Shown here: piece by piece, positions 1-11,800 of the stretch
How positions within the stretch are numbered: the stretch's first letter is position 1
Layout: each line of letters opens with the position of its first letter
Origin: Lamellibrachia satsuma
Lineage: Eukaryota > Annelida > Polychaeta > Sabellida > Siboglinidae
DNA length: 64,000 nt
Assembly: GCA_033239005.1 (NCBI GenBank)
Contig: BSQZ01000005.1
Span: 4,877,001-4,941,000, forward strand
Direction: 5' to 3'
Made by a program: the position numbers and the translations under genes
Notes under the pieces: model-generated
What the model saw: only the letters and a program-made list of their open reading frames with translations
Told to the model about the DNA's origin: nothing
The model's database searches: none

Positions 1-149
1 TCGTGCCACGTGCCTTGCGCGCGATGCCCACGTGAAGGTCACGCTGTGGCTGCGTGATTAGGTCAACGTCAGCTAGCGTCTAAATAGCACACATTTTGCA
101 TAACACTTATGCGAACCACTGGAAATTTCCATGCGCTGTGCGTCGTGTT

Positions 150-510
150 GTGCAAGCATAATATGCAATACACTGGGAAATTCCACGCGCTATGCGTCAG
201 TCGTGCACGTCATTTTCTTCATTAGCATACGTTTTGCATAATGCAAGCAGTGGAAAAATCCATGCGTTCTCAGCATCTATCGTAACTGTCGCAACCTCCG
301 TGCACACGTCTTCGTCTGCATTTTGTTTAGCATACTTTGGGAATGGAAAGCAGTGGAACTTTCGATGAGGTTCACACACAACCGTGACTATAAGCAGTTT
401 ACGTATTCATCTTGGGCCATATACTACGATAACGATTGCATGCAATACAAAACAGTTTCGTATTACATGAATAATGGAAATTTCGGTAAATTTCCATAAA
501 TTATTAGTTG
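150..510. repeat. Local repeat unit, copy 1 (short-CA, empty-site allele)
   Basis: This segment recurs as copy 2 starting near 1347. Shared blocks include the CCACGCGC..ATGCGTCAGTCGTGCA stretch, a CATTTTCTTCATTAGCATA block, a GTGGAAAAATCCATGCGTTC block, and the region after the CA seed (ACAACCGT...TTCATCTTGGGCCATA). In this copy the CA stretch is only about four dinucleotides (366-375), and the sequence reads straight through the point where copy 2 carries a transposon. Upstream, 80-150 holds a partial third version of the same GCGAACCACTGG..CATGCGCTGTGCGTC motif, so the unit may belong to a small tandem family. No coding potential was recognised. Confidence 0.75.
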
Positions 511-1346
511 CACATGTTTAGATTTTTTATCTTTTAGGTACGTACACACAGCCCCAAAACCATTACTTTTGTTTCGCATTAAAGAAATCTTATCCCAAAG
601 CTAACTGGGGTCATGTTACGTCACTGATTGCGCGTGGTGCCAGTGGCCGCGTGATAAACGCCGTGCCTGGGGTTGTTGGCAGCTGATGCACCCCTGAACG
701 CTCACCTCTTAGGCTTAGTTGTCAGGGGAAGTAAACGATCCCACATCCCCGAACAAAACTCTTGCGTTAGCCACGCAAGGACACAGCCATAGATCCATTT
801 AGTGCATAACCATATATAATTACAATATATAAACATGATTTATAAAATATCATATGTATATAACGTCATGCGTGCGTTCGTACGAAATGTGTCATCCCCG
901 AGCTTCATTTATTAATAACCATTGCCTGATCCATCAAGCCAAGACACAGCGTCAAGTTACCATGCAAGTTGTGAAATAGGCCTGCCTACCTCGAGTGTTC
1001 ATTTCGCCGATGATGTGTTCCGAAATCCTATCGCTAGCGCTACGTACAGTACAACTGTTAGAGCTACACTACACAGGAGTCCGAGTACACCGCCACTGTT
1101 TATGGACCGCGCGCTCAACTGTGGAATGACGAATGCACGCTTCTACCGCTCAACTCGCTATCTAGCAGTGCGTCGTTGATATAATTACGGTTGTCAGCCG
1201 CCGACAGTATGCGATATCGTTGGAATAAGACAGCGTTTTCGTGGTTCGCGCGTTCACTGCCGAAGAGGACAAATGCAGACGCCGCAATGTTTATATAAAC
1301 ACAAATCAACACGAGGTGGCGCTCCACTAGTGTCAAAGTATCAAAA
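511..1346. other. Spacer between repeat copies, nothing recognised
   Basis: This spacer is mixed-composition, partly CpG-containing sequence with two short open frames (922-1179 plus, 1115-1369 minus). They show no domain, no splice context and no similarity that I recognise. I treat it as non-coding. Confidence 0.4.
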
Positions 1347-1569
1347 ATTTTGCATAATATGCGAGCCATTGGGAAATTCCACGCGCTTATGCGTCAGTCG
1401 TGCATGTCATTTTCTTCATTAGCATATGTTTTGCATAATGCAAGCAGTGGAAAAATCCATGCGTTCTCAGCATCTCACGTAACTGACCGCAGTGCAACCT
1501 CTACACGTACGCGTTTGCATTGTGTTTTGCATACTTTTGGTAGGGAAAGCAGTGGAACTTTCCATGCGG

Positions 1570-2836
<1,267 letters not shown>

Positions 2837-2919
2837 CCGTAGTTAAGCTATCTACGCATTCATCTTAGGCCATACTATGAAATTGCATATCAAACAAACC
2901 AGTTTCGTCCCAGCAGGCA

Positions 2920-3185
2920 CATCGACGTTGTGGCAACGTTATAGCAACGTCAGGTATCGACGTTGTGATGACACCGAATTATTGGTTGATATGAAAGTTG
3001 AGTCGACATCGGATATCGACGTTGTTTCAATGTCGGATATCGACGTTGTTTCAACGTCGGATATAGACGTTGTTTCAACGTCGGATATCGACGTTGTTTC
3101 AACGTCGGATATCAACGTTGTTTCAACGTCACGTCAGTTTGTAACAACGTTACAAACTGACTAGATTTCAACGTCCTTAGTAACG
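2920..3185. repeat. Left sub-terminal ACGTTG array
   Basis: This array has roughly five copies of a 24 bp unit built around GGATATCGACGTTGTTTCAACGTC, strongest at 3001-3130. Each unit contains inverted ACGTTG and CAACGT boxes. It is inside the transposon, next to its left inverted repeat. An open frame crosses it only because 24 is divisible by three. Confidence 0.85.
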
Positions 3186-3974
3186 TTGATTTTGTAATTG
3201 AAACAATGCTGACTGATATGTCAGCATTGTTTCAACTTCAATGATACAAAGACACAAATATATTGGCGAGTCCTATATGTTTGTTATTGGTGATGTCACA
3301 GAAAATGCACTTTAAATATGTGTCTGATTAGGCAGTGCCTGTGGGTTGTTTGGTTGTGCTGGCTGTTCGTCCACCTCCCCCACTCCTCTCTGGCGCATAC
3401 TTCAGGGTAGCGGCAACAGCTGTGTTTACATCAGACTCGATGCTGCCATTGACTGACTTCATAACACTAGCTGAAAGGGAATGCATATGCGTAAGTTGTA
3501 TTATATGATATTATGTGATATCCTAGTAGTTTCTAGTTGGAAACATAAATCACCGAAGAAGCCTTAATTTCTGGTAAAAAACGAATGAATTAATTTAGTA
3601 AATTCAGTTTATACATGATTGTCTACACAGATGAAAAATACGTTGGTGTCAGTCGTCTGCATGTGCTAAACAAATAACGAACATTAATTACTTCTCACTT
3701 AATTTGTTCCTTTAATCTCAAACAATGCCAGTCCCCTGCACCATGCACAACCACAATGCAACACTGCCTAAATATGACTACCAGGTACTCTAAAATGGCT
3801 GAGAGAGCAAGACATAATAGTCAATACCAAGTATAGCCATGCACGGCCCACGGAATTGGGCGCTTCCCGACACGCAACTGCCAACTATAATAGTATAAAT
3901 GCAAGTATTGATAACGAAATAAACAACTGATATGCCGCTCAGAACACTAAATGAAGATTTCACAGAATATATAT

Positions 3975-4160
<186 letters not shown>

Positions 4161-4779
4161 TCAATAATAATCATAATAATATATAATTTTGTTTCTATTC
4201 TGGTAAATTACTCGCAACATATAAACATAGTGACAGCTAGTACTGATCGACGAGTACGGAACCTTCGGACTTCACCTAAGCCCAAGTCTAAGATTGTTCA
4301 CGACCTTCGAGTTTGGCGCCTAAAATTACGATGTGCAAACAGAAATAATTTGCATAATGCTCAAAATCAATGTATTGGATAATAAAAAATACAGCCAAGA
4401 TTCACAAAGGAATTTCTATAGATGTACATTGTCTTGCGGCGCGCCAATCGTTTATAAGCTATAACTGTAAAAAGAGGTCTTTGTTGACTTCGAATATGGC
4501 GGTATGGTGTAGACTCGCAGTAAAAATAAATTTAATAATGATAATTATCAGTGAATATTGTAAACATATGGAGCTTACAATAAGAAAATGTTGTCATTGT
4601 TTGTAATTTTTGTGAGAGTATATATATATATATATATTTAACTATACACATATCATACAAATTTGAGTTTCTTTTCATTTTATTTCGCTTCCCGCGTGGT
4701 GCATTACCGCGCGGGAAAAATTCCGTTGCATGATATGCGAAATTTAATACAAGTAATAAATCATAAGGCTACGGCGCAC

Positions 4780-4980
4780 ATCAGATATCACTGCTCTGGC
4801 CTCCCTCGGTCCGAGCACTGATAAATGACCTCCCGTGAGTGCGGGCCATCTGCGGCTGGGAAGCGGGGCTGTTGTCGCAAGTGCGCCAAGCGCTGCCGCG
4901 CTGATATACGCCCTCGGTCCGATGTCTGCGTTAAACGGCGTTAAACCTAAATTGGTTGTTTGTTTGTTTGTTTGTTTGAA
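4780..4980 (+). mobile_element. SINE-like element with (TTTG)n tail
   Basis: A GC-rich block of about 175 bases, clearly different in composition from its AT-rich surroundings, runs from GCTCTGGCCTCC to GCGTTAAACGGCGTTAAACC. It ends in GGTTGTTTGTTTGTTTGTTTG, a short-unit 3' tail typical of SINEs. I do not see convincing polymerase III A and B boxes, so the SINE call rests on composition, size and tail. It is nested in the transposon at 2909-5451. Confidence 0.5.
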
Positions 4981-5104
4981 TCAAACAGGCAAAGCTGTGC
5001 GATCACAAATCCAGTCACTTGAAGCATGTTGCACGTTGCTGCTCAAATAATTATCGTAGAAACTTTCATCTTTAGAAGTTTAGTATACCTACCTAAGGCT
5101 AAGC

Positions 5105-5445
5105 CTAAGGTTGATCGACGTTATAATTATTGGTGACGTTATAATTATGCGTGTATGTTGTCCACTAATGTGCATTGCGTACCGACCTAAATTCGACGTC
5201 GAATCAACGTCAAACTTCGGCGTTGTTACAACGGAGGTGGATTGACGTTACATCAACGTGGCGTATATATGTTGTCCACTTATGTACGTTGCTTACCGAC
5301 CTACATTCAACGTCCAAACAACGTCAAACTTCGACGTCGGTACGACGAGGGTTGATCGACGTTGTATAGACGTTGTGTATATGTTGTCCGACGTTGCGAC
5401 TTTATTTCAACCTATTTTCGACGTCGAAACGACGTCGGTGTGCCA
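5105..5445. repeat. Right sub-terminal ACGTTG array
   Basis: Degenerate repeats of ATCGACGTT, TCAACGTC and TGTCCACT(A/T)ATG motifs form the inner border of the right inverted repeat. They mirror the left array. One longer unit, TATGTTGTCCACT..TACGTTGC..ACCGACCTA.ATTC, occurs twice (5154-5200 and 5267-5312). Confidence 0.8.
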
Positions 5446-5490
5446 GCTGGGGTATTACGTCAATAATGGAAATTTCCACAAATTACAGTT

Positions 5491-6451
5491 ATAGTACCAC
5501 TCATTTCCATATTATTGTTATTATGCATGGATATTTGTGAGCGGATACGTCTTGCAGCCAGCTAGGGGTCTCAACTTCCCACTTCCCACCTGTTTGTCTA
5601 ACTTTCCAACTATTGTTGAGTCTATATACCTCCCAAGCCACGTACCCTACCAAACATTTTGGATAGGTATATGTTGAGTGTTGTCTGACCCCCAATATGC
5701 TTGCAGGAACCAGTTAATTTTAGAATCATTTCATACAAAAATAAACCTATCTAACATCCACTATGATACGCTAGCTCATTTGTGCAAATGGGTTATTTAG
5801 CTGATGAAGTCATCTGACAAACTACTAAATTATTTTTGACTGGACCTGGTCAAAAATTGGTTAAAGAGGATAAAACTAACCTCAAATCTGTATACTACAA
5901 GTTTTCTTAAGTTATCCAAACAAACGATCAACCTAAGATTAGTTCTTTCGATGATTTGAACATCAACGAACCTGATTTGTGATGGGCCAAATGAACCGAT
6001 GAGGAAGTTTTAAACATTGCACAATAAGAAGTTAAATTCTCTCCAAGAAAAGGTCAATACCAGTATCAGTAGAAGTATTTATTTATCTACAATGATCACC
6101 TACAACATATAATATGCCAAAGTTACAGTAGGTTTAATATCATCGATATCATATTCCCCAGAGGCAAACAAATACCAATACGATGTATTTCTCATTCTGG
6201 TGTAAGACAGACCACCAATATGTATATTATATATAATATATTATATCACTAAATTATGTTAAATCTTATACACCCATACATCACTGACATACACGTAACA
6301 ACTAAATACATACATTCTTTAGAGTTACACACATGATTAGTTTTAAGTGCAATTATTAAAATATTGTTACTCATAGTTGTTCACAGGTTTTTGTGTAATG
6401 GCCAATGAGCCAAAATAGCTACCACAACTGCGTCTGATTCTAAGCATAAAT
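5491..6451. other. AT-rich intergenic sequence
   Basis: No gene was recognised here. A minus-strand AATAAA near 6075 could be a poly(A) signal for a transcript ending at the candidate stop codon at 6452. Confidence 0.35.
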
Positions 6452-6601
6452 TTACACTTCACCAGTAAAATGGTGATAAGCTACAACATGTTCTCCTATT
6501 GTTTGATAGAGTGCTCCTAACTGCCTGCACAGAATGAATTTCCAATTCTTTGGTGTATCAATAAATTCATAGTCACCACTAACAATAAACTCCTGGAACA
6601 T
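6452..6601 (-). CDS. Candidate terminal exon of an unidentified minus-strand gene
   Basis: On the minus strand a GTATTTGTGCAG acceptor is followed by a 49-codon open frame starting MFQEFIVSGDYEFIDTPKNW and ending in a TAA. Composition is protein-like (alternating hydrophobic and charged residues, four aromatic residues in 20), unlike most open frames here. The putative preceding exon (7201-7252) has a phase-0 donor that fits. A minus-strand AATAAA lies about 380 bases downstream. I do not recognise the family. It could be a real last exon, a decayed pseudogene exon or chance. Confidence 0.35.
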   Translation of the reverse strand: MFQEFIVSGDYEFIDTPKNWKFILCRQLGALYQTIGEHVVAYHHFTGEV

Positions 6602-7200
6602 CTGCACAAATACCATGATCATTTCGTAATACAGTAATACACTACCCCATTATAACAAATGCATACAACCTTATAAATTTTACAATCTTGCAGCAATATT
6701 GCACACATACTTTTTATACTGTTAATGTGTGCTTTCATCACACAATGATCATTTCTAACCGAAAATCTCTAACAAGAGCACATTTCAGGAATGGTTCCAA
6801 TTACCACATCCAAATTGCTACACACAAACAGTCCAAACGACCCACCAGAAAGCTGTACAATAACGTTATTTATTGGCTATTATTGTGCAGTCAGATAGTT
6901 TTGCAATTACTTTGTTTTTATCTAGGGCACTAGGTGGTGCCACCAGTACACTTCCTATCTTAAAGGCAATGTATGACTATTTTCATTAGTTAATTGAACG
7001 ACTGTTTTACTGGACACTGCAAGGCTGAATTTATCATAGTAGATATGGTTAAAAATAATATCAAAAGATACATTATACACAATTTGGTGATTAATGCTAG
7101 GTGTACGACATAATAGAGTTTGTTCTACTGCAATAAAACACAGACCAATGTATCTTCATTTTAATTATACAAAAAACCAACAAGCTGCATTATAAGTTAC

Positions 7201-7252
7201 CCAAAGAAAATCGCCGTACATTCCCTCTAATGGCGTGCCAATGAACATAAAT
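7201..7252 (-). CDS. Candidate internal exon of an unidentified minus-strand gene
   Basis: The minus-strand sequence has TTTATTTTTCAG as acceptor and GTAACT as donor around 52 bases encoding FMFIGTPLEGMYGDFLW in one frame. Joining it to the segment at 6452-6601 keeps the frame. A further open stretch near 7340-7420 (KLVDFLDVLVSEYFKSNHRK) lies upstream, but I found no phase-compatible join, so the model is incomplete and tentative. Confidence 0.25.
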
Positions 7253-7577
7253 CTGAAAAATAAATATGGACTAAAAGCCACCAGTTTCACTAATATAATG
7301 AGCTCATCAGCTGATCATTAGCATACTCTTTCTATGATTGCTTTTAAAGTACTCAGAAACCAGAACGTCCAGAAAATCTACCAGTTTACAATTTGAGGAG
7401 CTTGGATAGTTTATAGATCCCTATTACTGAATAGAAGTTCAACAATGGTTTAATTTCCCTTGTTCTAAAATGCCATGAACAATGGTCACCGACACAACCA
7501 ACCATTTCCCAGATTTTTTTTATCATATTTCCATTACAAACATTTTATCTAAACAGGAATACCTAAACTAATAATAA

Positions 7578-7579
<2 letters not shown>

Positions 7580-7624
<45 letters not shown>

Positions 7625-7629
7625 CTATA

Positions 7630-7660
<31 letters not shown>

Positions 7661-7672
7661 CTATGTATAGAT
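7580..7672. repeat. (TA)n microsatellite, interrupted
   Basis: Two AT dinucleotide runs are joined by short CATA/CTATAGATG interruptions. They are non-coding; the Tyr-Ile open frame across them is an artefact. Confidence 0.9.
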
Positions 7673-8016
7673 ATATATCTCAAAATAAAATAGCACTTTA
7701 GGATTTTAAGTATACACTTCTTCGAATGATATGCCATTTTAAATACAGAGGCAACAACAAAATATGTGTTGAGTTTGCACAAAATACTGTACAGCCAGTG
7801 AAGACTATTTTCACTACTGCTGCATATATGTACAATTAATCAGACATGAAAACTACTTATCTGTATTCCTGCCGGTCACAACAACTTATTAACATTTGTC
7901 CCCAGGAAGGCCCGAAACATCTGGTATTAATAAATTATTTACTATCCAAAACTTGGATTTCAATCAAATATGATATACCAATGTGTTGCAGAAATAGCAA
8001 TTTGTGTCTCCTGCTA

Positions 8017-8570
8017 TCAGAATCGACCAAAAGTCACATTTGATATATTTGGGTTTATCAGATGCAGGTATAGTTAAATGACATATACCAGTAGTTTATC
8101 ATTGTGTGATAATTATGTCAATAATCAAAATCGCATTTTGCCATGAAGGTTGTATGTCATAATCAATTAATTTTATTGCTGACATAATTGTGATTTAAAC
8201 TTTTCAAAGAAAGGTGGCACATTCTCAGGTACGTCAATCAAAACCTCATTATTTTCAATGAGAGCATCATCTTTCATTACTGATTTCATCCTCGTTACTG
8301 TCTCTATGGTCAATGTAAAAATATTTGAATGTTAAAAACACTACTGATTAAAAAAAATTCTTCCATTTTGAATATCAAATCCAACAAACTACTTTTTGAA
8401 TATACAGATGGAAAGAATGTCTTTGGTTGATGGTTGATTTAAAAACACAACCATCAGATAGAGCAGCATCGCTTTTGAAGTAGCACAATATGAAAACATT
8501 TTCAGCCAATTGGTAATATCCTAACTTCAAGTAGCAGATATTTTTAAAAGCGACTTTTGGTCGATTCTGA
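8017..8570. repeat. 19 bp perfect inverted repeat pair, 0.5 kb apart
   Basis: TCAGAATCGACCAAAAGTC at 8017-8035 recurs as its exact reverse complement at 8552-8570, with weaker matching outside (GCTaTC against GCTgTC). The pair brackets the region downstream of MOB3 and could be the ends of a small DNA element. I see no clear target-site duplication. Confidence 0.6.
8172..8177 (-). terminator. Putative poly(A) signal of MOB3
   Basis: A canonical AATAAA on the minus strand, about 700 bases downstream of the MOB3 stop codon. It would give a 3' UTR of about 0.7 kb. No downstream GU-rich element was assessed, so other signals are possible. Confidence 0.4.
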
Positions 8571-8872
8571 CAGCATTGAGTAGTTGAAAGAATTTTGTAG
8601 TGTCAAATGTGGTGTCCAAATTACAAATATTGATAAATGTACAACTTCAACCTGCCTGAGAAACATATTCTTTGGGGGTCTGAGCCAAACTTCTATAAAT
8701 ATTATATTCTAGCTACCGAGATTGAACCATGAAGGTGGAGTCTTCTCAATTGGAATCATTATTCACATTCACCAGTCCATGACAGCCACACTGTAAATGT
8801 ATCACGTCCACAGCAACTGTGAGACGACCCCCAGAGCGGTCACGTGCCACACTTCCTTTACTCTGCTGTCGA

Positions 8873-11800
8873 TCAACGACAAAGCTTTGCTGTCAGTTGT
8901 TTCTGGAAACAAAGAAATTAAAGTACTTAATAAAAAAATAACTTCTGATTATAGAATCGGACATGACCATCAATCAGAATAAAATCTGTTGTTTTTTTCA
9001 GGTCAACATTAGTCAAAAGTTTCATTGTAATATAGACAAGCCAAGCTTAGATTTGTCATTTTTAGGCAAAGAAAGGCAGCAGTAAAAACATTTTCTGAAA
9101 TAAAAAATACTGAACTGCTCTAATACACGAGAAGTAAAAACTTACAAGCGGTTCAAGCTCTTTCTTTTCAACAATGTTGAATTCTGTGACAAAGTAGTAG
9201 AAATGCTTGTAGCATGTGTTCACATGGGGCTCCTGCAAGACAATCACATCAAATGGTGCTTGAAAACAAACACAGCAAGAAACACACCCTTGATTAGTTC
9301 CTTCTCAGTTTATGAAAACACCTGGATTTTATTTAATAAAAAATGTAAAGGCAGGCAAACATAAAGTTTGGCTTTATGACAAAGCAGACTGGGATGGTAT
9401 GCGGTCATTCCTGGCTAGTGTAGAATGGACTTCACTTCAGATTTAGCCTGGTCTTGTGTTAAAGACAACTTATGTAATGCCATGGACTTCTATGTACACA
9501 ATAAGCAGACCAGCCACTGCTATTCAGATAACCCCTGGTTTAACGAGCTGTGATAATGCAAACAGAAAGCTTATAAGAAATTACAAAAATGACGTATAAA
9601 GGACTCATGGAGTTCACACATGCAATCCAAATCTGACTGCCAGCGTTCCCTACAACGACCTTGTGTATAGTTTTCACAACATCTTGAGCAAGAACTCAAG
9701 ATATCAGATAACAAACAGTGGTGGAAACTTGTGAAAACAGTGACTGGCAGTAATAAAACCTCTGCTATTCCCCTTTCAGACATGATGGTCATGTCTATAA
9801 CAAGGCTAGTGAGAAGGCTCAGCTGCTTAACAATATGTTTGCTGCCAATTCCTAGCTAGATGATGGTGGGAAAACTCCCTCAAAACTGCATAAAAAACCA
9901 ACACAGCTCTTTCCTCTCTCAAATTCCATTCGAAAGATGTTCTAAAAAACTCTGAACTCTTGATAAGTTCAAAGCCAACGGCCCTGATGGAATATCTTCA
10001 ACCGTACTGAAGAAATGTGCACCTGAACTGGCTCCAATCCTTGCCAAGTTATTCCAGATTTCATTTGAATGGAAAACTGCTCATGTCATTGCTGTACCCA
10101 AGAAGGGGAGTAAGCATGATCCATCAAACTACAGACCAATATCGCTGCTACCAATAATATCCAAAGTCATGGAGTGCATCATATGCAATCAGATCAACGG
10201 CCATCTTAGCAAGCATCACCTTCTTTGTGACACCCAATGTGGGTTTCGGGAGAAGAGGTCAACAGCTGACACACTTTCCTACATCACTCAATGGTGGAAC
10301 AATGCACTGGACACCCACAACAAATTTGAGTCATTGCCCCTGACATCAAGAAGGCATTCGACTGTGTGTGGCATAAGGGTCTCATGGAGAAACTCTCATC
10401 TTTTGGCATCAAAGGAGGCTTGCATTGCTAGACTGTATCTTTCCTGTCAGATAGACAACAGTCTGTTGTACTTGATGGCTCTACATCATCGGCAAAGCGT
10501 ATCTGCTGGAGTCCCCCAGGGAAGTATTCTTGGTCCTGTACTTTTTCTGATGTTTATCGATGACATGGCTTCACACCTACAGAATGACATCCACTTATTC
10601 ACTGATGATTCTACACTCCATATTGCCATTAAGAATACATGCAATAGAATCATATGCACAGAAAGCCTCCAATGTGACTTGAATAAAATCGAAGCGTGGG
10701 CGGACACTTGGTGTGTTACATTCAATACCGGCAAAACAGAGGAGATGATCATCAGCAGGAAAAGAAGCCAGAATCATCCCCCACTCCACTTTATGAATAA
10801 GGAATTACAGCCTACAAATAGCATAACTCCTCTGTTGGTCACCATCACCAATACATTGTCCTGGTCACAGCACATCACATGTATTGCCAAAAAGACAGCA
10901 AAGTGTCTCTATATCCTGGGCCGTTTTAGAGACCTCCTTCCTCACCAAGCTCGTATCACCATCTACAAGGCTTACATCTGACCTCTTATGGAATATGCTT
11001 CTCCAATCTGGAATGGAGCATGAACAACGTCTTTGAAGTTGCTGGATACGTTGCAGAAGAAAGCGCTTCGCCTGCTTAAGATCGATGAACCACTCAAGTT
11101 TGGCATAGTTCCATAGATTCACAGGAGAAACGTTGCATCACTTTGCGTCTTCTACCATCATATCTTCCTCCAGCCAACTACTGAGCTGACTGATATTCTA
11201 CCCTCTAAGGCACCTAGCATGAGAGCTACCAGATCTTCAGTGAGTGGACATCCATATTGTGTACGTATTCCTAGGTCAAAAACAGAGCTACATCTCAAGT
11301 CATACATATCTAGGACGAGTCGACTGTGGAACTCCCTCCCAGCATCTGCTTTCCCTGCCTCTCCAAACATGACTGCATTCAAGGCAGGTGTGAATGCTTT
11401 TCTTATGGATCAGATGTTTTAAATCATATCGGTCTTAGTAAGGCGATGTATCTGGTAGGGCCCAGCTTGTTTCCTGGTTACCATGACCACCAGATAAATC
11501 ATGTTTTTTTATCTTTCTTTCTTTTGTTGTTTATATTTTTATTGATCCGTCCTTGTTTTTTATCTTGCTTTTAGTGCAATGTTGCTTTTCATCTCGTGAT
11601 GGGATCACAAGGCCCCTGAATTGCAGTAAAAAAATATATAATAACTTACTTATGTCATAAGCTAGAAATTTAGATATACGCACAGAAGGACTAAAAATAA
11701 TCTATTAAAACAATGTTTTGTAGACTTTTCTGAAGTACATAAAAGTAACACCATACCCACCAAAAAGCTGCAATGTTATCGCCATGGTATATACACTTTA

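Noticed and set aside
8173..8301. Minus-strand 42-codon open segment (TVTRMKSVMKDD..., ending at a stop) as the last MOB3 exon
   Set aside because: It joins in phase after ELEPL, but a 30-base exon at 8873-8902 encodes [13 protein letters not shown], which matches the conserved MOB3 tail and gives the normal protein length. The 8.2 kb segment most likely lies in the 3' UTR.
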